DNA of 64,000 nt from Echinometra lucunter (GCA_029962745.1 CM057154.1:86954-150953); one strand, 5' to 3'; counted from the stretch's first letter, positions 23,556-36,415 are shown. Notes: generated by a model from the sequence alone, not told the origin. Numbers and translations are program-made.

Positions 23556-23821
23556 AGATATCCAAACGTTTGCTCATATATGGAGGTCCCGTGTAAAGGA
23601 GAGTCACCACCTTTGCACGTTAAAGATCCCACTGCACTATTCGTATAAGAGTAGGGGGAAACCCCGGTGTATGTGGTCCACCTGCACACCCCTAATCAGT
23701 GATATCGGGAGGAGAGACCTGAGGGTTACAGTGATTCAGTTCGCTTTTCCCCTCCCAGGCACAGGTGACGCCGAACCATTAATAATAATAATAATAAGAT
23801 ATCCAAACGTTTGCTCATATA
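23556..23821 (+). mobile_element. SINE-like / LINE-tail insertion with 25-bp target duplication
   Basis: The 25-bp sequence at 23556-23580 is repeated exactly at 23797-23821. Between them is a 216-bp body (23581-23796) ending in (AAT)n, as expected for a LINE-mobilised element inserted in plus orientation. The body has no recognised tRNA-like A/B boxes and no ORF of its own, so it could be a 5'-truncated LINE 3' end rather than a true SINE. Confidence 0.85.
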
Positions 23822-24254
23822 GAGCTTAATCAGGAAACACGTTTACCCCTCCCCCCCCCCCCCCCCCCCCCCCCCCCCCATTATATAGAATTTCACAGCA
23901 ATCTCTCCTGTATAACTTATTAGCTCTGGCCCTTCTGATTCTCACCATTACTCCCTTGCCTGTTGCAGTTAGAATTGATTATATCTGTTGGTGGACACAA
24001 GTTTTATGTTACTACGGGACAATATCAATATTGATTATGTCGTGCCCTTCACCTCTTAGGCTCTTTACCAAAAGCTATGTACAGAAAAATAAGAAAAGTG
24101 AAGAAGATAAGAAATAAAAACGTCTAGATAAAGGCCATAATCTTTTTTCTCTGGGCCGTCTTGATGAAGGCTACAGGCTTTCCCCGATTGACATGTACTA
24201 CAATACGTACGCGTGCTTTATTTCGGTACTGAGGATTCTTCGTAATAAGTATTC

Positions 24255-24481
24255 TTTGCTACTACTGCTACTGCTACTACTACTACCGCTGCTACTACTG
24301 CTGCTGCTGCTGCTACTACTACTACTACTGCTACTACTACACTACTACTGCTGCTGCTACTACTACTGCTACTACTACTACTACTACTACTACTGCTGCT
24401 GCTACTACAACTCATATTACTACTTTTACTACTACTATACTACTACTACTACCACTACTACTACTGCTGCTGATACTACTG

Positions 24482-24538
<57 letters not shown>

Positions 24539-24642
24539 TACTGCTACTACTGCTGCTACTACTACTCTTACTACTATACTGGGTCTATTATACCTCAACT
24601 ACTACTCCTGCTGCTGCTCCCCTCTCATTCCTCTTCCAATTC

Positions 24643-24727
<85 letters not shown>

Positions 24728-24748
24728 CACTACTACTACTAATATTAA

Positions 24749-24787
<39 letters not shown>

Positions 24788-24815
24788 CACTACTACTACT
24801 ACTACTACTAATTCA
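24255..24815. repeat. (ACT)n/(GCT)n array
   Basis: About 560 bp of ACT/GCT trinucleotides with interruptions. Long frames over it are simple-repeat translations. Confidence 0.97.
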
Positions 24816-24835
24816 TATTCTACTCCATCCATCCA

Positions 24836-26330
24836 TTGAAGTGGCTTGTCAGAATATGACGTTGCCTATCAAAAAGTGTTCTTCTCTTTGTTGGCATCGG
24901 CGTATGATGTCAAGGGGTCTAGTGACAGTGGCATCACTGAGCCAAGAGAGGTTAAAGTCAATCGCTGGCGTCCACCTGCCCTCCTTCCTTTAACAGCACC
25001 AGTAAGGGCACCTGACTCTAAAGCGTTCTTGCGAAGGTTGTGGCCAGTGGCGGCACCAGGATTGTTAAAGTGGGGGGGGGGGCAAATGGAGGGCAAAAGA
25101 AAATGTTGGGGGCAGGGGCAGTCAATTTTTTTTTACGTGTATGGAAAAATCGAGCGTGAAGCGCGAGTTTAGTTGCCGGCGTAAATCCACTTTGAGGAGT
25201 GGGGGGGGGGGGGGAGATAATTGAATTTTTGGACTATTTTTTTTTCCTCTTACACACATTTTAATATCAATTTTGCGAGCCAGCGAAATGAGCGAACAAA
25301 AAATAACCGCTTTTTCGGTTTTTAATCGCATTTTCGAATAAATATTCTGATATATGGCTACTTTTCTTGTTTTTCATCGCATTTTAGAAAAGAAATTTAA
25401 AAATATGCGAGTGAAGCGAGCGAGCCAAAAATAACCACTTTTTTGGTTTTCAATCGAAGTTTTGAAGAGCGGAAGATGGAATTTTAGAGCACTTCACAGC
25501 TTGAATATGATGCTTTTGACAACATCCACTTATTTACAAATTACTGTATAATTTTTCTTTTCAGTCCTCATAATTTCTGGGGGGGGGCAACTGGGGGGGG
25601 CAAAGCTTTTGAGTGGGGGGGGGGGGGCAAAAATCCCCCCCCCCATGCCCCCCATGCCCCCCCCCCCCTTGGTGCCGCCACTGGCTGTGGCCAAAGAAGC
25701 AAATTTTCGCGTTACAATAGTATGACGTAAATTAAATACGGGATGAATTGGCTCTTTCGAGGACATCTATGTTGGTGACATGATCAGTCCAAGATATTCT
25801 CATCAAGCCTTAGTGGGGAGATTAATAATCTGGGTTGTCAGAACTCTCTCCATGTTCTTGAATGTAGATTTTGCAATTCCAATCCGTTGCTTGGTCTCTT
25901 TTTCACATCTTCCATCTGACGTGACTGTAATGCACAGATAAGTAAACTCTGCAACATATCCAAGCGTTTCTCCATTTACCTGCACTTTGCTCTGTGGTAC
26001 TGTGATGTTTTTGAGAAGACGAGACAAAAGGACCTTTTGCGATTTATCAACAAGCCTTTCTTCCCATTTTCCACAAATGCAACGTTCATGAGGTTCTGTA
26101 GTTTTTCCTCAGAGTCACTGATCACAACAGTTTCATCTGCATATCTCACATTTGTGATGTTGACTGCTCCGATTTTGAATCCGTCCATTTCTTGAACTAT
26201 CTTCACAATGACCTCAGTATATAGTGAAAACAAGTCTGATGAGAGGATGCAACCTTGCATGTCTAACACCTCGTTCTATGTTAAGCCAGCTGCTCATCTT
26301 TTCATCTATTTTTACAGCTGCAAGCTGTAA
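24836..26330 (-). pseudogene. Degenerate LINE reverse-transcriptase fragment, split by a MITE
   Basis: The minus-strand reading begins near 26300 with QGCILSSDLFSLYTE and NVRYADETVVISDSEEKLQ, the RT palm region; the catalytic YADD is YADE here. The frame shifts near 26000 into GETLGYVAEFTYL and SDGRCEKETKQRIGIAKS. After 25800 it continues MRISWTDHVTN and CNAKICFFGH, is broken by the 25037-25691 insertion, and resumes at 25044 with GHNLRKNALESGAL and KGRRAGGRQRL, the usual C-terminus of these ORFs. Probably RTE-like. Frameshifts, a stop and the altered catalytic residue make it inactive. Confidence 0.8.
25037..25691. mobile_element. hAT-like MITE with 8-bp target duplication
   Basis: Terminal inverted repeats cagtggcggcacca (from 25045) and tggtgccgccactg (to 25683) are flanked by gttgtggc and gctgtggc, a 7/8 target duplication. 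It carries G/C-runs and gcgag repeat units (25260-25470) but no transposase. It interrupts the LINE fragment, which reads on across it. Confidence 0.85.
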
Positions 26331-26501
26331 AAATAGGGGGAATCCAATAGAAGTTTTTAATTAGTTCAAGTTCTTTTCCATCTGAATGTCCAGCCTGTCT
26401 AGCACCTTCTCAAGGGCCTACTACTACTACCATGACTCCTCCTACTACTACTACTGCAACTCCTACTTCTACTACTTCTACTACTACTGCTGCTATACTA
26501 C

Positions 26502-27001
26502 NNNNNNNNNNNNNNNNNNNNNNNNNNNNNNNNNNNNNNNNNNNNNNNNNNNNNNNNNNNNNNNNNNNNNNNNNNNNNNNNNNNNNNNNNNNNNNNNNNN
26601 NNNNNNNNNNNNNNNNNNNNNNNNNNNNNNNNNNNNNNNNNNNNNNNNNNNNNNNNNNNNNNNNNNNNNNNNNNNNNNNNNNNNNNNNNNNNNNNNNNNN
26701 NNNNNNNNNNNNNNNNNNNNNNNNNNNNNNNNNNNNNNNNNNNNNNNNNNNNNNNNNNNNNNNNNNNNNNNNNNNNNNNNNNNNNNNNNNNNNNNNNNNN
26801 NNNNNNNNNNNNNNNNNNNNNNNNNNNNNNNNNNNNNNNNNNNNNNNNNNNNNNNNNNNNNNNNNNNNNNNNNNNNNNNNNNNNNNNNNNNNNNNNNNNN
26901 NNNNNNNNNNNNNNNNNNNNNNNNNNNNNNNNNNNNNNNNNNNNNNNNNNNNNNNNNNNNNNNNNNNNNNNNNNNNNNNNNNNNNNNNNNNNNNNNNNNN
27001 N
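26502..27001. other. 500-N scaffold gap in trinucleotide array
   Basis: Exactly 500 Ns, with ACT/GCT repeats on the left and agtagcagt on the right. Frames through it are meaningless. Confidence 0.98.
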
Positions 27002-27367
27002 AGTAGCAGTATAGCGGACCGATTCACCCCTAATCCTAATTTGCAATATCACCCAATAAAAACATAATAATAATTTTAATGAAAATAAATTATGTATATT
27101 CATCCCCAAATTTGTATGGTTGTTTTCGACATTTAATCGCCGGTTTTGCCACTAATGGATTACCAATAACCTTTAGCTGTTCACGCACTTTAGTAAAGCT
27201 AAAAAATAGGACGCTTGCTTTCAGTATTTAACTAGGACAATTAATCTTCATAATGGAAATTAATAAAAAAAAAAAATAAAGGTAATGTCACTGAGCCGCG
27301 AGAAAGCATACTGTATGAATCGATGGCATGCCACTAAATTAGAACGAAATAAATTACAAAAAAAAAA

Positions 27368-27421
27368 GAATTCAGTTCATTGAACTGAATTCTTTTGAAT
27401 CGAGTTGACAACTCGATTCAA
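27368..27421. repeat. Two adjacent perfect palindromes
   Basis: 27368-27392 has 12-bp arms with a 1-base centre, and 27395-27421 has 13-bp arms with a 1-base centre. Both are perfect and 2 bp apart. Confidence 0.85.
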
Positions 27422-28249
27422 TTGCGGTTTTATCAAAAATACCAAATGAAAAGTCCGAAGAATAACAATACTTTGTTCACACTGAAAATTATGAAAAAAT
27501 AAAAATTGGAACATAAGAACATGCATTAGAAACGGAGGGAATTAATAATTCATTGGGGAGCTATTATAAGAAAAAGATTATAGGGAAAACTTCAAACAGT
27601 GTAACTAAGTACGTTTAACACGAACCTGCTGTAGTGAGTAAAGGGGAAACGGGGATGAACAGAATTATACGATAAGAAAGTACAAAAGGGGAATGGGGCA
27701 GAGAGAAAAAGTAGAGGAAAAAACAGGAATAAAAGGGAAAGAGAAGAAAACAAGGAAACAGAAAGAAAAGACAATAAAGGAAGAGGAAGGAGAGAAAGTA
27801 TTAATTAATTAATTTGTAATGATAAAGAATAGCAAATTCGTAAACAAGCAGGTATTTGATAATCATATAAATGAAAATAAGGAAAAATGAATATTGAGAT
27901 AAGATAGAATAAGAAATGGAAACACAGGGACAAACCGCAATAGCTTGTTAAAACATTGTACAACCCCTACATTAAAAAAAAAAATCAATTACATAGTAAT
28001 GACAAATTGTAAATATAGTAGTGCCATATTTTCAAAATGTTTCGACGATATTTCAAAAAATGATCCAAGAAGATAAAAAGCACATGATATTTCTCCAAAA
28101 TTTGTCAATGATCTTGTTGCATGCATTAAAAATGAATATACTAGCATATGACTCAGGAAGAATGAGGTTAGAAAAGAAAAAAAAATTAAAAGGAAAATAG
28201 TGAGTAGAGGTACTAGATATAGCAGTTACAATGATAGAATTAGGATTAA

Positions 28250-28320
28250 TAGTAGTAGCAGAAGAGGCAAGAGTAGGAGTAGTATTAGTATTAATATTAG
28301 TATTAGTATTAGTATAATAT
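28250..28320. repeat. (ATTAGT)n-like tract
   Basis: Degenerate AGTAGT followed by ATTAGT hexamers. Confidence 0.7.
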
Positions 28321-28457
28321 AATTTCCCGGCTATATTCTCAAGTTTTTCATTTAGATTTATTTATTTCCGTTCAAATTCGGAGATTTTATTGCTGTCAGG
28401 TATTCACATCTATTTTTCAAGGTTTTAAATCTATAAGTTAATCGTTCGTATACCTAA

Positions 28458-28606
28458 TTTTTTTTCAATTCATACAAATTGTGCTTCTTTCACTATCTAG
28501 TCATTCGATTTAGAGCAACACGATTTGCTGATTTTTTTTTCAAATTCATACAAATTGTGCTTCTTTCACTATCTAGTCATTCGATTTAGAGCAACACGAT
28601 TTGCTG
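28458..28606. repeat. Recent tandem duplication, about 75-bp unit
   Basis: The unit at 28458-28530 is repeated at 28531-28606 with only a few changes near its T-run. Confidence 0.9.
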
Positions 28607-29404
28607 ACTTCGCGACAATGTCATTCCAGCATTCTAATCTATTTTTTCAGCATTCAGTTTCGCACTTTGAGCTGTTAATTCAAGGTCGATATACAATTTT
28701 TGTGTACTGCGCACTTCTGTTGGCTCATTAATTTTTTCTTCTAAGTTTGTGTTTTTTCATTTGTATTTTATGACAAACATTCTAAAGCGATCAGAATATG
28801 AGATATCGACGACGTATCTATATCTATGCAGCAATGAAAATACTCACATGAAAGTTGACTTGAGGTCTGGCCACCTCAAGTCGACAACGAAACTTGGAAA
28901 ATTTTACAAGCAAAAATAGGCCGTTTGTATGGCTTTCTGTTCACTATACTCGAATGGAGGTGATACCCCCTGGGTTACCAAATACTAGCCATTGATGAGT
29001 TCCGGTAAACTTTCTAACCTAACAATAAATCTGAGTCAATTTGACCCAAGAAATACCTCCCCGCCCTGAAAAAAAGAGAAAAGAAAAGAAAAAGGGGGGG
29101 GGAACTTTGAATTGAATCTAAACCAAAAAATCTGACAAGTTCCAGTAAACTATAATTATGGGGCATGAATAGTTACTTAAAGTTAGTTTATTGACCTCAA
29201 AAGCAACCTGAGGTTAACTTTGACAAAAGATGGATCATTTTCATCTGTTCCCCGCCCCTACAATACAAGCATTAAATACTCAAATGAAAGCGATACCCTT
29301 TGGTTACCAAATACTAGCCATTGACTGGTTGACCTAAACAATACCTCTCGGCAATAACTGTTTAATAACTGGACAGTGAATAACTGAATCGAATTGATGA
29401 TTAC

Positions 29405-31326
29405 CAGGGACTCTGCAGATCCTATGTCCGGCTGGAATGTCTCCCTTGCTCTTTCTTCGGTGGCACCCGGCAACAACGGATGGGAAAGGGATGACCTTTG
29501 GTATGGTCTGCACCATGTTGCCGTTGCGATCTGGCTTCACTTTACACTGTTCAAGCATCGGCAAAGTGTAATTCAGCCCGTACCCGTCTGTACAAGATGT
29601 CCATGAATTCTTGGAGGATTCCGACAGAGCAGGTAACGCTGTGGGGAGAAACAAGTGAACAAATATTTTCTGCTTTCCGTGGTTGCTTTGCGATTTCCCT
29701 AAGGTAGGTTTGATGATAATGAGTTTGAACAATTTTTTTGGGTAAATAGGTGTGTTGATTCCAGAGCAATGGAGCAATCAAGCTCGTTGATTGTGTTTCG
29801 ACAGTTTGACCATATTACATGTAGTTATTTCGTCCACTTTGACCCAGACTGACCATTGGTATTTTCCCATCAAGGGTCTGCCTCAACAGAACCTTTATTT
29901 GTTTTTCCATTGTCCTATTTCATGTCCATTACTGCATGTGTGTGGGCTGTAAATATCAATTTTACACTTTTACTCTCTGTCTTTTATCTTCCACTCTTTT
30001 CTTCTTTTTCTTTTTAGTCATTATATGTTCCATAAGTTCGATTTGTTTTTTATATACTTTTTAAGGGACTTGGAAAAATGCAAAAATGGATAAATGGAAA
30101 TCAAACAGTCAGAAAATAGCCAAAATTACCAAATCGTCATGAGCGAGGTCAGTATTGACATTGGAGTTAGCGTAAACAATTACCTGCACCTTCCCAATGA
30201 CAAATTCTAATCGAATGAAATTTGTTCGAATTCTCTGTGCACTGGTAGTCTGTTAGGTCAAAATGGGTTAAAAAATAACCCTAATGATCACCCAGTGTTG
30301 GTATATTCAGTGAGATTGCATTTTTCTGAGCATGACATAGATTTTTAAGCCGTCCATAAATTGATAATGATTTGAATTCAGCCTTGATTCTGAAACCCAC
30401 AATCGCTACAAATTATTTTGTGGGACAAAACAGGGGAGACCAAAATAAACTGATAATTAAAAACGTTTGGAGCGAGAACAAGAAACACAAACTTTTACAA
30501 TTTTTAAGTATTTCAAATTTTGCATATCGCATCTGATTGAATTAAACCCAGTTGGCGTGATGGAAATCTCCACTGCTCTGTATATGGTCCGAACTTGTAA
30601 GTTCAAGTTCAAGCTCAAGTTCAAGTTCAAGTTCAAGTTGAATGAATCAATGAAAAGTTGTACAGTTCCTTATATCAGCCGGTAGCTGGTTCCACTCTTT
30701 GATACAAGTTGTTCGGAAAGAATTCAAAGAAACATTAGTCCTCACAAGAGGTTGGTGGATGGTTGGTTGAAATTGGTTGTACGGAAGTGAGAACACATTC
30801 TTTGGATGGAATTTAGGTATTAAACCCATTCTGATCGGATTTTGGACTTTAAGCATGTAGAACATCATTTTGGACCAAAAGGTAGTCAAAATGACAAAAA
30901 ACTTGAGCGAGGTCAATAATACCGACATTTTTTGATCAGCCAGAATTTGACATACATGTAGGTTGAGCATTTGAAAACTTCTCAACCATGTCGACACATT
31001 TTCTGCTCTAACTGGAACAAATCGAAATCCCCTCTGCCCATGGTTCTCTGCAGTACAGAACACCCATGATTCCAATACCATGCGTACAGGATTTCAGACA
31101 AGGAAGAACCATGCATGAAATTGCTGCACCATGCGTGGCGACAAGGATAAAAAGATATTGGAGTATATATTGCTAATGATAAATGCTACAGATTGTTTTG
31201 GGTTTTTTTTGGCAATGTATGCAATTAGTAGACAACTCCTGCTCACCAAGAATTATTTTTCATCCTTTTGCAATAGTATATACTGCCGCCACACCTTTTA
31301 TTATTATTATTATTATCATTATTATG

Positions 31327-31370
<44 letters not shown>

Positions 31371-31381
31371 CATTATTATTA

Positions 31382-31458
<77 letters not shown>

Positions 31459-31996
31459 ATTATTATTATTATTATTATTATTATCATTATTATTATTATT
31501 ATTATCATTATTATTATTATTAATATTATTATTATCATTTGGTTTGGCGTCACCTGAGCCTGGGAGACCTAACTTTAGGCGTTATTAACACTTCTGAAAC
31601 TTCCGCGCTTTGCGCAGAGAGGAACCCTGTGTGGATTATTTTCTAGTGAGAACCTGGGCCTCTGCATCGTAAAAAAAAATCGGCTTTGTAAAGCGTATTA
31701 AGAGCATTCAAGGAGATGATATCAACTGGGGTCAAAATAGCAAAAATGACTAAGTTGTGTGAATTCTTTTAAGAGCGCCGTAATTTTTCTGAAATCAACG
31801 AACAATTTTTATAGGGAATTTGGATGTCTAAACCAACACACTTAGAATGAAAGGTTCAATTTTACACTCTAAATGCAACTATGGCAGGACCTTTTGGGGT
31901 CAGAGGCGTCGATTCCTTTTTTCGGTGGGGGGAGGGGGGGGGGCAAGACGACCAAGCGGAGATGAACCCACGGCTACTTCTATATATATATATATG

Positions 31997-32028
<32 letters not shown>

Positions 32029-35000
32029 TGTATATTCTCATTTGTAAACACACACACACACGCATACACACACACTCCCACTCCCACACACACCCTCACC
32101 CCCATACACATATATTTATATATAAAACACATAGGCCTATATCAACGTGAAGCATTTTCAATTTGGGGGAATTACGCATCTTGCTAGATTGTGAACCATC
32201 CTGCTTTTTTTTTTTAATTTTGCGAGTGAGCGAAGAGAGCAAGCAAAAAAAAAAACCAAATATCTTGTTATGAGAGAAGGATTACGTTATCAAAATACAC
32301 TATAGGCATACATGATACCAAATATATATATATATGTATGGTAATCTCGCTGCCAAATATGAACTCTATTTTGTCACATCGCTGGTCCATTGTTGCTTTT
32401 TTTTTAATATTACGAGCGAGCGAAGCGAGCGAGGATGCACACACTGTTTTTGATGGTAGAAGTAGTAACCTCTTCAGCAAATTACACTGTGAGCTCATGA
32501 AACATCTACATTATCTATTCGGTCTCATCTCACTTACCGAATTCGTTTGCTTTTCAAAACCATTAAAATCAAAGGAGCGAGCGCAGCGAGCGAGGAAAAA
32601 TATACCCCTTTCCATATGATAGAAGTGTTATTTCGCCATCATTATATGTAATAATGTGATAATAATGTGATATGCGCTATACAAGAATGGAATATTATTA
32701 TTATTATCATCATCAGAATACACTATAAACCTGTCATCATGGTCATGCCTGTATGATTATCTAAATAATACATCCGATCACCTCTGTGCCGAATATGACA
32801 CTGTTTTAGCTACCTCGCTTGCAGTCCGAATCCATTCTGTTCCTACCATAGCGAGCAAAGTCAACGACCGATCCCGGAAAAAATTATATGGATTCGTTCC
32901 CCAAAAAAATTTTCAACCACCTTGCTGCCCAAATATGATAATATTTTGAATCTCGCTGCTATAATAAGCTACTTGCTACCCGAAATCATCTTCGTTGTAT
33001 CTCGCTTTTACCAGCGACAGTATAGCGAGCGAACTAACGACAAATATGTTTATTTATTCATTTATTCTATTTCTTTTTATCTAGGCCGTTATCTCCTGAA
33101 TTTCTTGGAGTGATATCTTGTTTGGTTATATTAATTCATATGAGTAGAAGAATAGTATAACATCAGATAGGAACACAAGATGCAAACCAATTTCCTTTCA
33201 TAAGAATAGTAATTGTCATCGGCATTGGTTAAGATACTTAAATGCGAGCGAGCGCTTCCCAGTGTCCATTTTCTTTCTTTTTCCTTGCTTTCCGCTTTCA
33301 TTTCACTTCCTTCCTTCCTTTTCCTTTCTTTTCTCTTTCTTTTTGCTTTTTTTTTCTTTTTTCTTTTTGGTTCGGAAATTATTTGGGGGCAAAGATATCA
33401 TTTTGCCCCCCGAAATTTTCTTGGGGGGGGGGGGGCAACTGCCCGCCCTCCCCCTTCCCCCCGGATCTACGCCTCTGTTTGGGGTACAATCTTGCACCCT
33501 ACGTGAAAAACGTGTAAAGATGAACCTTTTTTTTTACTTGTTTGCACCCGGAAATGCCGGTCTGCATCCTTAAAGGTGCAACTATATGCATCTTTAAGGG
33601 TGCAGAATTTTTCGCATTCAAAAGGGTGCAAATTTGCACCTTCCCTAAAGGGTACAAGCCTGCATCCTTAAGGGTGCAAAATGTAGCTCACTGCACCCTT
33701 AATGGTGCAAAATTGTTCTTTGGGTGCAAATTTGTACCCATATAGGAGCTCCCAGTGTTGCATTTGGATGGTGCAAAATTGAAATTTTTATTCTTAGTGT
33801 GAATGATGACTGAAAATATAGCATGATTTCGGGCAAAAATGACATTAAAATTGTCATCTTTAGCCGTAAAGTGACCAGAATGGAAACCTAGCTTTTGATT
33901 GGTTACTTTAACCACTTTCCCTTTAATTTTGGGCATATTCTTTACGTAAAGTATGCCAACTAGGCTTTGCTGAACGAGAACGTGTGAAAAATTGCCCGAC
34001 CAAAGGTGATCATAATAGCCAATTTCAGCCCCCAGACACTCCCCTAGAAATGGTCAAAATAGTGAGTAGGGTCAATATTAAACTAACATTTTAGAATTAG
34101 CGCAATTTGTTTATTACCCCAAATGAGGCTTTGAAACCTTCCCCAGCATAAGTTCTGATAAATGCTCCTTATATCCTTAGGTATATTGTTCCAGATCTAC
34201 ATATTCTTGAGTACAGAAGATAAAGTATCATGAGTATTAACGATATAAACAGGAGAAAGGGAGGCAATAAAACGTCATGTCCTTAAATAGTGACACGCTG
34301 CCCGTCAGAGTTAAATAATAAACAAATCAATCGATAAATACGGTAAATAAGTACATGAATTGATTGACCATATACAATAATAAATGAGAGATAGATCTTT
34401 TAAATGCCAAAAAATGGTTAATTATTTAAACTGAACAAAATGTCGTAAAGCTTTTCTAGCTCGCTTCGCTCGCTCGCAGAAAGCACATTATCGATGTCTG
34501 TATTATAAACTACTATGATGTGACATTAGAAAAAAATTAAATGACGAACAAATAGGTTAAGACTTTGAAGTGTATAACACAGCCAAAATGGGTATTTAAA
34601 GAATGTTCAGCCACAGTGTGTTGTTTGGGCACGTAAGCCTAAGCGGAATGGGGGGGGGGGGGCAAACGGAGGCAGAAACCGATTTTTTTTCTCGCTTACT
34701 TTGCTAGCTTTTAAAATTGATATCCGGAAAGGAGAGGGCAGCCCCATACGCTCAGCTGCTCAAAATAATTTAGAATCTAGGTATTAAGCGTTTTTTTTTT
34801 TCCTTTTTTACATCTTAAAAGCATTATGTTTTGTTTGTTTGTTTGCTTTTGTTTCTACATTCGTGAAACTAGAAACTGTAGCACATTATTATTGTCTGTA
34901 TATTCTAACCTCATGAGATTTGGAAAACCAAATGAGACACGAATTATTCACTAGTCACTTTTTTTTTTTTTCTTTTGTTTCTAAATTCATAGAACAGCAA

Positions 35001-35319
35001 AAGACGAAGGGAATATACAATTATTCAAATTACACTTACCGAAAGACAAGAAGGTAATGAAACCAAACAGGGACATCCAAAATCGGAGTTTTTCATCCTT
35101 AGCCTGCAAATATTTGAAGAACAGAAAAGAAATAAATATACTAAGTTCAGGTGATTTTAGACTGTTACAAGTCGACTCATGTATGGTAACTTGAAATTAA
35201 TCGCGAATCAAATCAATCGCAACTCTTTGTAAGCATGGCAAGGCAGACTGAGGAATGTTGTGATCAACATCATCATCATCATTGTCATCATCATCATCAT
35301 CAACACTGTCATCATCATC

Positions 35320-35351
<32 letters not shown>

Positions 35352-35377
35352 TATCATCACCATCATCATCATCACTG

Positions 35378-35410
<33 letters not shown>

Positions 35411-36415
35411 CCACTGTCATCATCATCACTGTCATGGCCATTGTCTTCTTCCTCGTCTCGCTCTCCTCCTCCTCTCCTTTTTCTTATTTTTCTTCTTCAT
35501 ATTCTTTTTCTTTTTCTTCTTCTTCTTTCTCTTCCCTTTCTTCTCTTTCTTCTCCTTGTTCTTGTTTTTTCTTGTTCTTCTTGTGCTTCTTCTTTTCTTT
35601 TTTCTCTTGTCATTGTTGTTGTACTTCTTCTTTGATTTGAAATTTAGATTTTATATCTACATTGCAGTTGAAATCTGATTCATATTAAACTCAAGTATTG
35701 TAGAATTACAGGCACAAAAACAGTTTGGATTATCACAAATCAAAATGTTAGGGTTATCACAAATCACAAATCTTGTATGAGTATTTTTGGGGGGGATAAA
35801 TGCTACAAAATGATGATAATAAGTACATACTTCATTGAAATTTACAGAAAATATGTGAAGCTGTATCACAATCACAGTGACTTTATATGGAACTCATTTA
35901 ACCGTAAAAGATTATCACATAGAAAAAAGATATTTAGAGAGAAAGAAGGGAACTTTGATATGGTATCACTAAATTTTACAAAAATTTCTGTCAAAAAAGG
36001 TCGGACAAATTCAAAATTTCAAGAGTGACTCTATATTTCACTGAGGCTTCAGGCATGGGTTGAATATATTTGAAAGTTCAAGGTACAGCAAATAATTCAA
36101 CCCGGTGATTGTACGGAGTTGAAAGCCTCTGCATAGCTTGGATTAGACCAAAAAGCTATGAAATTAGTTAATTTTATATTAGTCATGTTCATTACCTTGT
36201 TTACCCATAGAGAATTTTAGTTACATAAAGGGCGCAAAATGCCCCCCAAGACGTTACACTTTTCCAAATTTAAAGAAAATTGCATTCTAGAATAAATACG
36301 ATGGAAAAATCAAATTTTGAAAATTCCATCTGTTGGGACACTAACTATTTCCCTCATCCTCAAAAAGCTGGTACTTCGCTAACATTTCAAACAAATCACA
36401 AGAAATACTCACCAT
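29405..36415 (-). CDS. Lectin 5' module copy C, exons 1-3
   Basis: On the minus strand exon 1 ends with ATG at 36415-36413 before gtgagt. Exon 2 is 35103-35040 (64 nt). Exon 3 is 29638-29405 (234 nt), with cccacag before it and gtaatc after. Phases match copy B. Exon 3 is 15 nt longer than in B: the region between QTIPKVI and HRRKSKGD reads PFPSVVAGC, where B has PGEC. Cys positions and the GYGLNYT sequon are kept. No EGF or lectin exon follows toward copy B. Intron 2 holds a LINE relic, an (ATT)n array and the 1.58 kb hAT-like insertion. Confidence 0.6.
30596..30645. repeat. (AAGTTC)n microsatellite
   Basis: About seven hexamer units with one C variant. Confidence 0.9.
30665..31081 (-). pseudogene. 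Non-LTR retrotransposon C-terminal relic, copy C
   Basis: The best preserved of the three relics. It reads GLIPKFHPKNV, then LVRTNVSLNSFRTTCIKEWNQLPADI near its end, which is the general layout of a CR1/jockey-type ORF2 terminus. No RT catalytic core is present. Confidence 0.6.
31298..31545. repeat. (ATT)n microsatellite
   Basis: About 250 bp of ATT with scattered ATC units, in intron 2 of copy C. Confidence 0.97.
31893..33485. mobile_element. 1.58 kb hAT-like element with perfect 8-bp target duplication
   Basis: The element (31901-33477) starts cagaggcgtcgattcc and ends ggatctacgcctctg, imperfect terminal inverted repeats. It is flanked by tttggggt on both sides (31893-31900 and 33478-33485). 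Blocks A and B keep the empty site (tttggagt). The inside has (TA)n at 31980-32035, (CA)n at 32047-32110, several gcgagcgaagcgagcg units, and G/C-runs near both ends. No transposase ORF was found, so it is non-autonomous. Confidence 0.88.
33486..33780. repeat. GGGTGCA foldback repeat, copy C
   Basis: Alternating TGCACCC/GGGTGCA units as at 12885-13190, on the opposite strand. Confidence 0.6.
35262..35640. repeat. Composite (CAT)n-(CTT)n microsatellite, copy C
   Basis: CAT-rich tract to about 35430, then CTT/CTC-rich. Same intron and order as in A, B and D. Confidence 0.9.

Noticed and set aside
23503..23829. 108-codon frame
   Set aside because: It spans both target duplications and the SINE-like body; no coding similarity.
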